DNA of 41,901 nucleotides from an uncultured bacterium (GCA_937935255.1 CALGXT010000039.1:1-41901), one strand, 5' to 3'; counted from the stretch's first letter, positions 8,344 to 17,387 are shown. Made by a program: numbers and translations. Notes: a model not told the origin generated them from the letters alone.

Positions 8344-9435
8344 CTACTTGGATTCCTCGCCCTTGTCGGCCTTCTCGGTTTTGTCGCTTTTCTCGGCCTT
8401 TTCCGATTTTTCGGCCTTCCCGCCCTTTTCGGCTTTGCGCTTCGGGTTCGAGGTGATCAGATCGGGGTCGAAGCTCATGCCGAGCTGCAGGCCCATTTCC
8501 TGCAGCTTCTGCTTGATCTCGTTGAGCGACTTCTTGCCGAAGTTGCGGTACTTGAGCATCTCCGACTCGGTCTTCATCGCCAGTTCGCCCACGGTTGTGA
8601 TATTGGCGTTGTTCAGGCAGTTGGCGGCCCGGACCGAGAGTTCGATCTCGTTGACGCTGATCGCCAGTTTCCGGCGCAGCTCCTCGCGCGCGGCGTCCAC
8701 CTGTTTGGTGGTCTCCTCGAACTCCACCAGTTCGCCGTTGAAGTTGACGAACACATCGAGGTGATGGCGGAGGATGGCCGCGGAGGTCGTCAGCGCGTCG
8801 TCGGGCGAGACGCGGCCGTCGGTCCAGATTTCGAGGATGAGGCGATCGTACTCCGTCAGCCGGCCCACGCGGGTGCTTTCGACGGCGTACTTGACGCGGC
8901 GGACGGGGGAATAGAGGCAGTCAATCGGAATCACGCCGATCTCCTGATCCTCCTTCTTGTTCCAGTCCGCCGGCGCATAGCCGCGGCCGATCTTGACCTC
9001 GAGTTCCATGTCGAGTTTGCCGTCGGTGTCCAACGTGGCGATGTGCAGGTCCTTGTTGAGCACCTCGGTCAGGTTGTCGGTCTGGATATCGGCGGCGGTG
9101 ACCTGCGCGGGGCCGCGGGCGCGCAGCGTCAGCCGGCGCGGTTCGCGCGTGTGCATCTTGAGCAAGACCTTCTTCAGATTGAGGATGATGTCGGTCACGT
9201 CCTCGACGACGCCGGGCAGCGCGCAGAACTCGTGCGGCGCGCCGGCGATCTTGACGGAGGCGATGGAGGCGCCCTCCAGCGAGGACAGCAGCACCCGCCG
9301 CAGCGAGTTGCCGATGGTGCGGCCGTAGCCGGCCTCGAAGGGTTCGGCGACGAACTTGCCGTAGTTTTCCGCCGCCGCGGACTCGTCCTTGACGACCCGC
9401 TTCGGCATTTCGAATCGCGCGATGCGTATGGGCAT
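8344..9435 (-). CDS. rpoA: RNA polymerase alpha subunit
   Basis: The 363-residue protein has the N-terminal dimerisation domain (NSLRRVLLSSLEG), a linker, and the C-terminal domain with the DNA-contact motif LSVRAANCL carrying the expected arginine. It is about 30 residues longer than typical because of a C-terminal tail made of AEK/SEK/SDK/TEK repeats. ATG was chosen over an in-frame start nine codons upstream because GGGAGAG precedes it. The alpha C-terminal domain normally contacts UP elements and activators; the charged tail could modify that. Confidence 0.97.
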   Translation of the reverse strand: MPIRIARFEMPKRVVKDESAAAENYGKFVAEPFEAGYGRTIGNSLRRVLLSSLEGASIASVKIAGAPHEFCALPGVVEDVTDIILNLKKVLLKMHTREPRRLTLRARGPAQVTAADIQTDNLTEVLNKDLHIATLDTDGKLDMELEVKIGRGYAPADWNKKEDQEIGVIPIDCLYSPVRRVKYAVESTRVGRLTEYDRLILEIWTDGRVSPDDALTTSAAILRHHLDVFVNFNGELVEFEETTKQVDAAREELRRKLAISVNEIELSVRAANCLNNANITTVGELAMKTESEMLKYRNFGKKSLNEIKQKLQEMGLQLGMSFDPDLITSNPKRKAEKGGKAEKSEKAEKSDKTEKADKGEESK

Positions 9436-9448
9436 TGAATCTCTCCCA

Positions 9449-9469
9449 AGGCCGCACGTCACGCGGCCT
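9449..9469 (-). promoter_or_regulatory. Hairpin in the rpsD-rpoA gap
   Basis: Arms AGGCCGC and GCGGCCT (7 bp, 7-base loop) lie 14 bases before the rpoA start, just ahead of its ribosome binding site. It could tune rpoA translation or be an RNA processing site. No T-run follows. Confidence 0.35.
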
Positions 9470-9513
9470 GTATGGTGAAGCGCCGCCCCGCCCGGGAACG
9501 GCGCGGTTCCGGT

Positions 9514-10140
9514 TTATTTCGAATACAACTCGACGACGCGCTGCTCGTTGACGATCGGCGCGATCTCGTCGCGCGTCGGCACGTGCAACACTTCGCCGCG
9601 AAACTCATCCTTGTTGAGCGACAGCCACGGCGCGATGCCGCGCGCGAGCTGGTTCTCGATGAAGGGCTTGGCGTACTCCCGGCTGTCCTCTTTGGGGCGG
9701 ACTTCCACGACGGACCCCGCCTTCAGAATCATCGAGGGAATGTCGGCCTTGTGGCCGTTCACGCGGACGTGCCCGTGCAGCACGAACTGCCGCGCGGCGC
9801 GGCGGGAAGGCGCGAAGCCGAGGCGATGCACCACCGTGTCCAGCCGCATTTCGAGCATCTGCAACAAGGCCTCGCCGGTGACGCCGCGGCGGCGCAGCGC
9901 GCGTTCGAAGAAGTTGCGGAAGGCGCCCTCCTGCATGCCGTACATCCGCCGCAGGCGCTGTTTTTCGCGCAACTGCTGGCCGTAGTCCGACAGCTTCCGC
10001 CGTCGCTGCCCGTGCATGCCCGGCGGGGGCCGCCCGGTCTGCACCGGGCACTTGGCCATGAAACAACGGTCGCCCTTCAGGAAAAGCTGCATGCCTTCCC
10101 GGCGACAAATCTTGCAAACGGGTCCGGTATATCTGCCCAT
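9514..10140 (-). CDS. rpsD: 30S ribosomal protein S4
   Basis: The 208-residue protein starts MGRYTGPVCKICRREG and has the four-cysteine zinc-binding set C9, C12, C26, C31 of the C+ form. The S4 RNA-binding domain is seen as MRLDTVVHRLGFAPSRRAARQFVLHGHVRVNG. S4 is a primary 16S binder and, in several bacteria, represses the alpha operon; no pseudoknot target was looked for successfully here. It lies 25 bp after rpsK and 78 bp before rpoA. Confidence 0.98.
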   Translation of the reverse strand: MGRYTGPVCKICRREGMQLFLKGDRCFMAKCPVQTGRPPPGMHGQRRRKLSDYGQQLREKQRLRRMYGMQEGAFRNFFERALRRRGVTGEALLQMLEMRLDTVVHRLGFAPSRRAARQFVLHGHVRVNGHKADIPSMILKAGSVVEVRPKEDSREYAKPFIENQLARGIAPWLSLNKDEFRGEVLHVPTRDEIAPIVNEQRVVELYSK

Positions 10141-10165
10141 AAGGTTCGCCTCGCTGTTCGCGGAA

Positions 10166-10660
10166 TCAGACGCGCCGACGTTTCGGGGGACGGCATCCGT
10201 TGTGCGGCACCGGCGTCACATCGCGGATCGCGGTGACGTTCATGCCGGCCGACTGGATCGCGCGGATGGCGGACTCCCGTCCGGCGCCGGGGCCCTGCAC
10301 CCGGATTTCCACCTCGCGCATATTGGCGTTGGCGATCGCCGCGCGCGCGGCCTCCTGGGCGACCACCGTCGCCGCGTAGGCCGTGCTCTTGCGCGATCCC
10401 TTGAAGCCGCACCGACCGCTGGACGACCACGAGATCGTCGCCCCGCGCGGGTCGGTGATGGTCACGATCGTGTTGTTGAACGTCGCCTGAATGTGGACGA
10501 TGCCGGTCGGCGAGACTTTGGCGCCGCGTGCGCGCTTGCGCGCCTTCGGCGCTTCCGCCGCCGCGCCGCCTTCCGCGCCGGCGGCCGGGGTGTCCGGCGC
10601 GCCGGCCGCGCCGGGCGCGGCGGCTTTCGGTTCCTGCGTTTTCACTTCGTCATCGGCCAT
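10166..10660 (-). CDS. rpsK: 30S ribosomal protein S11 with extended N-terminus
   Basis: The core from [18 protein letters not shown] to the [12 protein letters not shown] end is typical S11, which sits on the 30S platform near the E-site mRNA. The protein has 164 residues against the usual ~129: about 38 extra N-terminal residues are rich in Ala, Pro, Gly and Glu (for example [20 protein letters not shown]). ATG is the only sensible start that keeps the region open, but an internal start nearer the core cannot be excluded. Confidence 0.96.
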   Translation of the reverse strand: MADDEVKTQEPKAAAPGAAGAPDTPAAGAEGGAAAEAPKARKRARGAKVSPTGIVHIQATFNNTIVTITDPRGATISWSSSGRCGFKGSRKSTAYAATVVAQEAARAAIANANMREVEIRVQGPGAGRESAIRAIQSAGMNVTAIRDVTPVPHNGCRPPKRRRV

Positions 10661-10700
10661 AGTGCTGCACCTTCATCCGAGGTTGTGATCTTCCGGATTC

Positions 10701-11108
10701 CTATTCGCTTTTCTCGCTCTTCGCGGCGGCCCGCGCCTCTTTGCCGCGCACCGCGCCGACGGTCTTCCGCGGCCCTTTCCGCGTGCGCGCGTTGGTCTTC
10801 GTCCGCTGGCCGCGCACCGGCAGGCTGCGCCGATGGCGCATCCCGCGATAAGAGCCGATGCCGATCAGCCGCCGAATGTTCTGCGAAATTTCGCGGCGCA
10901 AATCGCCTTCGATCCGGTAATCGGACTGCAGGATCGCCGCGATCTTCGTCATCTCCTCATCCTTGAGGTCCGCCGCCTTGCGGGCGGGATCAATCCCCGC
11001 CTTGGCGACGATCTCCCGCGCGCGCGCGGGGCCAATGCCATAGATGTAGCGCAGCGAAAATTCGACGCGCTTGTTTCCGGGTATTTCGATGCCGAGCACT
11101 CTGGGCAT
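10701..11108 (-). CDS. rpsM: 30S ribosomal protein S13
   Basis: The 135-residue protein shows IEIPGNKRVEFSLRYIYGIG and the C-terminal RGMRHRRSLPVRGQRTKTNARTR segment that contacts the P-site tRNA and bridges to the 50S head. It has a slightly longer basic/Ser-Glu tail (AAAKSEKSE). It follows rpmJ by 15 bp in the standard alpha-cluster order. Confidence 0.98.
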   Translation of the reverse strand: MPRVLGIEIPGNKRVEFSLRYIYGIGPARAREIVAKAGIDPARKAADLKDEEMTKIAAILQSDYRIEGDLRREISQNIRRLIGIGSYRGMRHRRSLPVRGQRTKTNARTRKGPRKTVGAVRGKEARAAAKSEKSE

Positions 11109-11123
11109 ATGCGCAACCGCTCC

Positions 11124-11237
11124 TTATCCCTGCCGCTGTTTGTGGCGCGGATTCGTGCAGATGATCCGAACGACGCCTTTGCGCCGAATCACCTTGCATC
11201 GTTCGCAAATTCTCCGAACCGAACTTCTCACTTTCAT
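11124..11237 (-). CDS. rpmJ: 50S ribosomal protein L36
   Basis: This 37-residue protein has the zinc-binding form of L36 with C11, C14, C27 and H32. It starts at an ATG that overlaps the infA stop as ATGA, so it is translationally coupled to infA. Position between infA and rpsM is standard. Confidence 0.97.
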   Translation of the reverse strand: MKVRSSVRRICERCKVIRRKGVVRIICTNPRHKQRQG

Positions 11238-11461
11238 GACAACCGCTCTCCCGCCGCTCGTCCCGCGATGCGGCCCTTCGACATGTCGAACGGCGAAAGC
11301 TCCACCCGCACCCAATCGCCCGCCGCACCGCCGCCGACCGGCGGCGCGCCGACGTAAAAGGCGACCAAACGGTGGCCGTTGCGAAGCCGCGCCCAAAAAG
11401 CCTTTTCTGATATCACCGAAATAATCTCCGCGTCCAGCAAAATTTTTTCCGAATCGCTCAC
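11234..11461 (-). CDS. infA: Translation initiation factor IF-1, divergent
   Basis: The 75-residue protein has an S1/OB-fold with [10 protein letters not shown] and [13 protein letters not shown], so it is IF-1, which binds the 30S A site during initiation. The normally near-invariant basic loop after the NGH strand (GKMRKNYIRI in E. coli) is replaced by [12 protein letters not shown], two residues shorter and without any basic residue. The C-terminus adds a few residues. Start is GTG overlapping the map stop as GTGA. Position map-infA-rpmJ is standard and no second infA is in the window. A sequencing error seems unlikely because both flanks stay in frame. Confidence 0.9.
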   Translation of the reverse strand: MSDSEKILLDAEIISVISEKAFWARLRNGHRLVAFYVGAPPVGGGAAGDWVRVELSPFDMSKGRIAGRAAGERLS

Positions 11462-12210
11462 GCCGCAACCCGCGACAAAATTTCGCCGCCCTCGTCGCCG
11501 ACCGCGATCGTATGCTCGACGTGCGCCGCCGGCAGGCCGTCGGCGGTGACGACCGTCCACTGATCGTCCAACACCCGCACCCGCCAATCGCCCATCGTCA
11601 GCATCGGCTCGATGGCCAGCGTCATCCCCCGCGCCAGCGTCGGCCCCCGCCCCGGCGGCCCGAAATTCGGAATCTGCGGCTCCTCGTGCATCCGCCGTCC
11701 GATGCCGTGGCCGACGAAATCGCGCACGACGCCGAAGCCCGCCGCCGTTGCGACCGTCTCCACCGCGTGCGAGATGTCCGAAAGGCGCGCGCCGGAGCGC
11801 GCGGCGGCGATCGCCGCGGCGAGCGCCCGCTCGGCGGTCTCCAGCAGTTGCAGCGCCCGCGGATCAATCACCCCCACCGCCACGGTCGTCGCGGTGTCGC
11901 CGATGAACCCCTCGAACACGACGCCGACGTCCAGGCTGACCAGATCGCCGAGCCGAATCCGCCGCGAACCGGGGATGCCGTGCACCACTTCCTCATTGAC
12001 CGACACGCAGATATGTCCCGGAAAACCGCGATAGCCCAGGAACGCGCTGCGCGCCTTCCGCTTCGCCATTTCCTCGGCGGCCAGCGCATCGAGCTCCGCG
12101 GTCGTCACGCCCGGCCGCACCCGGCCGACAACCGCCCGCAGCACCTCGGCGGCGAGACGGTTGCTGGCGCGCATGCGCTCCAATTCGGCCGGCGTCTTGA
12201 TCGGAATCAT
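11458..12210 (-). CDS. map: Methionine aminopeptidase type I
   Basis: The 250-residue enzyme removes the initiator methionine from nascent proteins. All five expected metal ligands are present: D94, D105, H168, E201 and E232. [22 protein letters not shown] is the conserved substrate pocket region. ATG was chosen over TTG one codon upstream. The gene begins 7 bp after adk and overlaps infA by 4 bp. Confidence 0.97.
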   Translation of the reverse strand: MIPIKTPAELERMRASNRLAAEVLRAVVGRVRPGVTTAELDALAAEEMAKRKARSAFLGYRGFPGHICVSVNEEVVHGIPGSRRIRLGDLVSLDVGVVFEGFIGDTATTVAVGVIDPRALQLLETAERALAAAIAAARSGARLSDISHAVETVATAAGFGVVRDFVGHGIGRRMHEEPQIPNFGPPGRGPTLARGMTLAIEPMLTMGDWRVRVLDDQWTVVTADGLPAAHVEHTIAVGDEGGEILSRVAA

Positions 12211-12217
12211 CAATCAA

Positions 12218-12871
12218 TCAGAGCGCCGCCAGCCGTTCCCGAATCTGCGCGACGGTCGCCTCCGGGGCGCCCGCCGCCGCGATGTCAAACAACAATCCCC
12301 GTCCGCGATAATGCGCGATCAGGGGTTCGGTCTGCCGCCGGTACACCGCAAGGCGGTTGCGCACCGTCGCCTCGTTGTCGTCCGGCCGCTGCGCCACCTC
12401 GCCGCCGCACCGGTCGCAAATGCCGGGCTTTTTCGTCGGGATGTTCGCGACGTGATAAACCGCGCCGCAGACACGGCAGACCCGCCGTCCGGAAAGCCGC
12501 GACACCAGCGTCTCCTCCGGCACCTCCAGCAACAACACGGCATTGACGCGCGCGCCGAACTCCTTCAGCACCTCGTCGAGTCCGCCGGCCTGTTGGAGCG
12601 TGCGAGGAAAACCGTCGAACAGATAGTCCGAACGCCCGCCGTCGCGCTCGATGCGCTCGCGGACGATGCCGAGAATGACGCTGTCCGGCACGAGCTCGCC
12701 CTTCTCCATGTAGCTTTTCGCCTGAAGTCCGACGGGGCGGCCCTCTTTGACGGCCTCGCGCAGCATGTCGCCGGTCGAAACGTGCGCAAGCGCGGGATCC
12801 GTCTTCAGCAACATCGCGGCCACCGTGCCCTTGCCGGCGCCCGGCGCGCCCAGGAGTAGGATCGCTCTCAT
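12218..12871 (-). CDS. adk: Adenylate kinase
   Basis: The 217-residue kinase interconverts ATP, ADP and AMP. The P-loop GAPGAGKG is at residues 8-15, the AMP-binding segment is STGDMLR, and FDGFPRT holds the catalytic arginine. The LID carries a four-cysteine zinc site (C132, C135, C152, C155), as in Gram-positive and many other bacteria. The secY-adk-map-infA order is widespread outside Proteobacteria. Confidence 0.98.
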   Translation of the reverse strand: MRAILLLGAPGAGKGTVAAMLLKTDPALAHVSTGDMLREAVKEGRPVGLQAKSYMEKGELVPDSVILGIVRERIERDGGRSDYLFDGFPRTLQQAGGLDEVLKEFGARVNAVLLLEVPEETLVSRLSGRRVCRVCGAVYHVANIPTKKPGICDRCGGEVAQRPDDNEATVRNRLAVYRRQTEPLIAHYRGRGLLFDIAAAGAPEATVAQIRERLAAL

Positions 12872-12889
12872 ATCATCTTCTGCGCCGCC

Positions 12890-14251
12890 TCAGCGGCGGG
12901 AACGCAGCTTGCCTTTCTTGAGGAAACCGTCGTAGTGCCGCATCAACAAGTGCGACTCGATCTGCCGCATCGTGTCGAGCATCACGCCCACGATAATCAG
13001 CAGGCTCGTGCCGCCGAAGAAGGAGGAGACCAGCCACGGGATGCCGAACTCCCGCGCCATCACCGAGGGGATGACCGCGATGACGGTCAGGAAGATCGCG
13101 CCCGCCAGCGTGATCCGGGTCATCGTGCGATCCAGAAATTCCGCCGTCGGCGTGCCCGGCCGGATGCCCGGCACATAGCCGCCGTATTTCTTGAGATCGT
13201 CGGCGATCTGCACGGGATTGAACTGCGTGGCGACCCAGAAGTAGGAGAAGAACAGGATCATCAGCGCGTAGAGCAGCATGTGCAGCCCCGTGCCGTAGTC
13301 GAGCTCCGCGCCGAGACTCCGCAGCCAGCCGGCCCATTCGCCGGGGATGTTCCGCAGCAGGCGGGGCGGAAACATCAGAATCGCCTGCGCGAAGATGATG
13401 GGCATGACGCCCGCGTAATTGACGCGCAGCGGCATATACGTGCTCTGGCCGCCGTACACCTTCCGGCCCACCACGCGCTTCGCGTATTGCACCGGAATCT
13501 TGCGCTGCGCCTGCGTCACGGCGACGACGCCGGCGATCACGAGGAACATCATCACCACCAGCAGAATCAGGTGGAAGATCGAGAAGCGCACCGCGCCATC
13601 CTCCCCCGGGCGGAACAAAGCCGCCGCCGCGCCGATCGCGCCGGGCAGCCGGCTGACGATGCCGATCGTGATGATCAACGAGATGCCGTTGCCGATGCCG
13701 CGCTCGGTCATCTGCTCGCCGAGCCACATGATCAACATGGTGCTCGTCGTCATCGTCAAAATCGTCAGCGGGATGAACCCCCACCCGCTCATGGTCACAA
13801 TCTGACCCCCGATGCCGAACATCGCCGCCGGATTCCGCAGGCTGGCGGCGATCGCGCCGCCCTGAATGACGCACAGCAGGAGCGTGAGATACCGCGTGTA
13901 TTGCGTGATCTTCTGCCGGCCGGCGTCGCCCTCGCGCGCGAGGCGCTCGAGCTGCGGGATGACGGCCGTCAACAACTGGAGGATGATCGAGGCGCTGATA
14001 TAGGGCATGATGCCCAGCGCGCCGACGGCGGCATTTTGCAGCGCGCCGCCGCTAAAGAGGTCATACAACCCCAGAAATCCGCCGCCCGCGCGGCTCTGGA
14101 TATCCGCGATCATCTTCTGCAGCTCGGCGGCGTTCACGCCGGGGGTCGGCAGCACCGCCAGAATTCGACACGCGAAGATCAGACCGAGCGTGAAGAAAAT
14201 CCGCTGGCGAAGGTCCGCGATCTTGAACGTGTTGAGAAAGGCGGAGAGCAT
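12890..14251 (-). CDS. secY: Protein translocase subunit SecY
   Basis: The 453-residue membrane protein forms the SecYEG channel. About ten hydrophobic helices can be followed, starting with RIFFTLGLIFACRILAVLP, and the plug-region glycines (GGFLGLYDLFSGGAL) and the RKIPVQYAKRVVGRKVYGGQ cytoplasmic loop that meets SecA and the ribosome are present. ATG is 8 bp after rplO. Its partner SecE is at 37035-37238; SecG is not in the window. Confidence 0.98.
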   Translation of the reverse strand: MLSAFLNTFKIADLRQRIFFTLGLIFACRILAVLPTPGVNAAELQKMIADIQSRAGGGFLGLYDLFSGGALQNAAVGALGIMPYISASIILQLLTAVIPQLERLAREGDAGRQKITQYTRYLTLLLCVIQGGAIAASLRNPAAMFGIGGQIVTMSGWGFIPLTILTMTTSTMLIMWLGEQMTERGIGNGISLIITIGIVSRLPGAIGAAAALFRPGEDGAVRFSIFHLILLVVMMFLVIAGVVAVTQAQRKIPVQYAKRVVGRKVYGGQSTYMPLRVNYAGVMPIIFAQAILMFPPRLLRNIPGEWAGWLRSLGAELDYGTGLHMLLYALMILFFSYFWVATQFNPVQIADDLKKYGGYVPGIRPGTPTAEFLDRTMTRITLAGAIFLTVIAVIPSVMAREFGIPWLVSSFFGGTSLLIIVGVMLDTMRQIESHLLMRHYDGFLKKGKLRSRR

Positions 14252-14259
14252 GGCGGCGC

Positions 14260-14724
14260 TCAGGCGGAGGGCTGAACGGACGCGGCGGGCGCTTCGCAGC
14301 GGCCGCCCGCGGCCTCGATCTTGGCGCGGGCCGAGGCGCTGAAGGCGTGCGCCCGCACGGTCAACTTCTTCTTCAATTCGCCCGCGCCGAGCACCTTGAG
14401 CCCGTCCGCGCGGCCCTTGGCGAGGCCCCGCGCGGCGAGCGTCTCCGGCGTCACTTCCGCGCCGTCGTCGAAGACGTTGAGCGCCGCGACGTTGACCACG
14501 TGGTAGAGGGTCTTCGACGGGTGGTTGAACCCGCGTTTCGGCAGCCGTCGGATGAGGGGCATCTGGCCGCCCTCGAACGTCGGCCGAAAACCGCTGCCGG
14601 CGCGCGAATGCTGACCCTTGTTGCCGCGGCCCGCGGTGCGGCCCCAACCGGAGGCCTCGCCGCGCCCGACCCGTTTCCGGCGATGCCGGGCGCCCGGCGC
14701 ATTGTGCAAATCATGCAATTTCAT
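14260..14724 (-). CDS. rplO: 50S ribosomal protein L15
   Basis: The 154-residue protein begins MKLHDLHNAPGARHRRKRVGRGEASGWGRTAGRG, the glycine/arginine-rich N-terminal arm of L15. It follows rpsE directly with 19 bp between, so the rpmD gene that usually stands here is missing. It ends 8 bp before secY. Confidence 0.98.
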   Translation of the reverse strand: MKLHDLHNAPGARHRRKRVGRGEASGWGRTAGRGNKGQHSRAGSGFRPTFEGGQMPLIRRLPKRGFNHPSKTLYHVVNVAALNVFDDGAEVTPETLAARGLAKGRADGLKVLGAGELKKKLTVRAHAFSASARAKIEAAGGRCEAPAASVQPSA

Positions 14725-14743
14725 GGAAAACCATCCCTTCGCG

Positions 14744-15253
14744 TCAGGCGGTCAAGCCGCGCAACGCCTTCGCTTCCTCGTAGGTCCTCAGCTTGCGGAG
14801 GGCCGCCACCGTGGCCCGCGTGACGTTCAGCGGGCTGTCGCTGCCCATGGACTTGGCCAACACATCCTTCACGCCCGCCAGCTCCAGAATGGCGCGCACC
14901 GCGCCGCCGGCGATGACGCCCGTGCCCGGCGACGCCGGCTTCAACAAAACATAGCCGCCCGCAAAACGGCCCGTAACCTCGTGCGCGATCGTCCGCTCGC
15001 GCAGCAGCACGGGGAACATGGTGCGGCGGGCGATCTCGCCGCCCTTGCGGATGGCCTCGGAGACCTCGCGGGCCTTGCCCAGCGCATAGCCGACATGGCC
15101 GTTGCGGTCGCCCACGACGACCAGGGAGCTGAAGCTGAACCGGCGTCCGCCCTTCACCACTTTGGCGCACCGGTTGACGAAAACGACGCGCTCCTCCATG
15201 CCGGAGGCGTCCTGTTTTTCGGGGGCGTTGCGTCTGGATTCCCTGCGTTGCAC
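14744..15253 (-). CDS. rpsE: 30S ribosomal protein S5
   Basis: The 169-residue protein has the S5 N-terminal RNA-binding domain ([28 protein letters not shown]) and the C-terminal fold. S5 lines the mRNA entry side and affects accuracy. Start is GTG with AAGGAG eight bases upstream. It carries a short polar N-terminal extension ([17 protein letters not shown]). Position after rplR is standard. Confidence 0.98.
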   Translation of the reverse strand: MQRRESRRNAPEKQDASGMEERVVFVNRCAKVVKGGRRFSFSSLVVVGDRNGHVGYALGKAREVSEAIRKGGEIARRTMFPVLLRERTIAHEVTGRFAGGYVLLKPASPGTGVIAGGAVRAILELAGVKDVLAKSMGSDSPLNVTRATVAALRKLRTYEEAKALRGLTA

Positions 15254-15274
15254 GTGTGTGTCTCCTTACGATCG

Positions 15275-15643
15275 CTAGAATTTCAACCCGGCCTCGCGGG
15301 CGGCCTCGGCCAACGCGCGGACGCGCCCGCCGTAGCGGTAGCCGCCGCGGTCGAACACCACGGTCTCGATGCCCTTTTCGCGCGCGGCGCCCGCCGCCGC
15401 CGCGCCCAGTTGTTTGGCCAGCTCGACGGTCATTCGCCCTTTGCGCGGCAGCGCCCGCAGCGCGGGGCTCACGGTGGAGACGGCGGCCAGCGTCCGCTGC
15501 GCCGTATCGTCCACGAACTGCACATACATGTGCCGGTCGGTCACGAACACGCACAGGCGCGGACGCTCGGCCGTGCCGCGCACGCGCCGGCGAATCCGCA
15601 GGTGTCGCCGTTGCCGGTATTCGGCTTGGTTTCTCGGTTTCAT
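15275..15643 (-). CDS. rplR: 50S ribosomal protein L18
   Basis: The 122-residue 5S rRNA-binding protein shows RPRLCVFVTDRHMYVQFVDD and the C-terminal FDRGGYRYGGRVRALAEAAREAGLKF. The ATG follows the rplF stop by 2 bases. Confidence 0.98.
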   Translation of the reverse strand: MKPRNQAEYRQRRHLRIRRRVRGTAERPRLCVFVTDRHMYVQFVDDTAQRTLAAVSTVSPALRALPRKGRMTVELAKQLGAAAAGAAREKGIETVVFDRGGYRYGGRVRALAEAAREAGLKF

Positions 15644-15645
15644 GG

Positions 15646-16188
15646 TTATGCCACGGTCTTGCCGGCCTTCCGCCGGACATGTTCGCCCTTGTACCGCACG
15701 CCCTTGCCTTTATAGGGTTCCGCCTTCGCGAAGGCGCGAATGCGCGCGGCCGCCTCGCCCACCGCCTGTTTGTCGGGCCCGGACACCACAATCTGCGTGC
15801 CCTCGGCGACGGCGATCGTCACGCCCGCGGGGGCCTCATAACGATCCTCATGCGATTTTCCGAGGTTGAGCACCAGCGTGCGGCCCTGCAAGGCCGCCTT
15901 GTAGCCGACGCCCTGAATTTCCAATTCTTTGCGATAGCCCTCGGCGACGCCCCGGACCATGTTCGCGATCAGGCTGCGCGCGGTGCCGTGCAGCGCTTTT
16001 CGATGGACGTCGTCGCCGCCCTCGTTGCGCGTCACGGAAACGACGCCGTTCTCGGCGCTGACCCGAAGGTCCGCGGGCGCGGTCCAGGATAATTCACCCT
16101 TGGGGCCCCGGACCCGCACCGTGGCGCCCTCGACTGCGACGGTCACGCCCGCCGGCAGGGGGATAGGTTGGATGCCGATTCTAGACAT
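15646..16188 (-). CDS. rplF: 50S ribosomal protein L6
   Basis: The 180-residue protein has the two L6 repeats, starting MSRIGIQPIPLPAGV and ending in EPYKGKGVRYKGEHVRRKAGK. L6 lies near the sarcin-ricin loop where EF-G and EF-Tu dock, of interest given that both factors are atypical here. Confidence 0.98.
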   Translation of the reverse strand: MSRIGIQPIPLPAGVTVAVEGATVRVRGPKGELSWTAPADLRVSAENGVVSVTRNEGGDDVHRKALHGTARSLIANMVRGVAEGYRKELEIQGVGYKAALQGRTLVLNLGKSHEDRYEAPAGVTIAVAEGTQIVVSGPDKQAVGEAAARIRAFAKAEPYKGKGVRYKGEHVRRKAGKTVA

Positions 16189-16217
16189 ACGCTTGGATCC
16201 TCAAAAAGGGCTGCGCC

Positions 16218-16616
16218 TCACCACACGTGGCAAATCACCTCGCCGCCCAGTCGCGCCCGCCGCGCCTGGCGGTCGGTCATCAGCCCTGACGACGTCGTCA
16301 GGATCGCCATGCCGATGCCGTTGAGCACGCGCGGAACTTTGTCCGCGCCCACATACGACCGCCGGCCGGGCCGGCTGACCCGGCGCAGGCCGCGGATGAT
16401 CGGGGCCTCGTCCGGCCCGTACTTCAAATACAGCCGCAGCAACTTCCGGGCGCCCAGGGCCTCGCTGGTATAATCGGCGATAAACCCTTCTTTTTTCAAC
16501 ACCCGCGCCAGTTCGCTTTTGAGGCGCGAATGGGCGACTTCGACGGTCGGACGGCGCGCCGCCTGGGCGTTCCGAATCCGCGTCAACATTTCCGCGATGG
16601 GGTCCGATGCGCTCAT
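16218..16616 (-). CDS. rpsH: 30S ribosomal protein S8
   Basis: The 132-residue protein starts MSASDPIAEMLTRIRNAQ and includes TSSGLMTDRQARRARLGGEVICHVW at the C-terminus. S8 is a primary 16S binder and the spc-operon repressor in E. coli; no target site was identified here. Confidence 0.98.
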   Translation of the reverse strand: MSASDPIAEMLTRIRNAQAARRPTVEVAHSRLKSELARVLKKEGFIADYTSEALGARKLLRLYLKYGPDEAPIIRGLRRVSRPGRRSYVGADKVPRVLNGIGMAILTTSSGLMTDRQARRARLGGEVICHVW

Positions 16617-16635
16617 GGGAAAATCCTTCCGGCGG

Positions 16636-16821
16636 TCACCAGCTGGCCTTGATCACGCCCGGCAACTGGCCGGTCGAGGCCAGTTCCCGGAAACAGATGC
16701 GGCACAATTGAAACTTGCGCAGGTACGCGTGCCGGCGGCCGCAGCGCCGGCAGCGGTGATAGCGGCGCACGGCGAATTTCGGCGCCCGCTGTTGTTTCGC
16801 GATCAATGATTTCTTGGCCAA
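16636..16821 (-). CDS. rpsN: 30S ribosomal protein S14, zinc-binding short form
   Basis: The 61-residue protein has the CRRCGR and CRICFR pairs, so it is the zinc-binding (type Z) S14. The start is TTG at 16821, with GGAGG eight bases upstream, giving [15 protein letters not shown] and the family's exact usual length. A TTG five codons further up would leave the ribosome binding site inside the gene. Confidence 0.95.
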   Translation of the reverse strand: MAKKSLIAKQQRAPKFAVRRYHRCRRCGRRHAYLRKFQLCRICFRELASTGQLPGVIKASW

Positions 16822-16847
16822 CTGCGTATCCTCCAACGCCCGCGGCG

Positions 16848-17387
16848 TTATTTCGCGAACGGCATGCCCAGCCGCTCCAAGAGATCGCGCGCCTCCTCGT
16901 TGGAGGCCGCGCTGGTGACAAACGTGACATCGAGGCCGTGCGTCCGCCCGGCCTGGTCCGGATTGACCTCCGGAAACACCGTATGATCCTTCACGCCCAA
17001 CGTGTAATTGCCGCGGCCGTCAAAGCCGCGGGGCGAGACGCCGCGGAAGTCGCGGATGCGCGGCAACGCCGCGCCGATCAGCCGCTCCATGAACTCGTAC
17101 ATGCGGTCGCCGCGCAGCGTGACCTTCGCGCCGATGTTCATGCCCTCGCGGAGCTTGAAGTTCGAGATGCTCTTGCGCGCCTTCGTGATCACCGGGCGCT
17201 GACCCGCGATGCGCGCCAGGTCTTCCGCCGCCGCCTTGAGGGTGTCGCGGTCGTGCTCTGTGCCGACGCAGGTGTTCAGCACGATCTTGAGCAGCCGCGG
17301 CGCCTGCATCGGATTGCGGTAACCCCGCGCCTCGACCATCGCGGGAACCACGGTCTTGCGATAATATTCTTTCAAACGAGCCGTCAT
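16848..17387 (-). CDS. rplE: 50S ribosomal protein L5
   Basis: The 179-residue protein has [17 protein letters not shown] at the start and the conserved [26 protein letters not shown] segment. L5 binds 5S rRNA and touches the P-site tRNA and S13. It begins 26 bp after rplX. Confidence 0.98.
   Translation of the reverse strand: MTARLKEYYRKTVVPAMVEARGYRNPMQAPRLLKIVLNTCVGTEHDRDTLKAAAEDLARIAGQRPVITKARKSISNFKLREGMNIGAKVTLRGDRMYEFMERLIGAALPRIRDFRGVSPRGFDGRGNYTLGVKDHTVFPEVNPDQAGRTHGLDVTFVTSAASNEEARDLLERLGMPFAK

Noticed and set aside
11291-11380. Frameshift as the reason for the odd IF-1 loop
   Set aside because: Reading the neighbouring frame gives an Arg-rich string but not the expected loop, and both flanks are in one frame, so a real substitution is the simpler reading. 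Read data could still overturn this.
14725-14743. A hidden or overlapping rpmD
   Set aside because: The gap is 19 bp and no other frame in rpsE or rplO gives an L30-like sequence.
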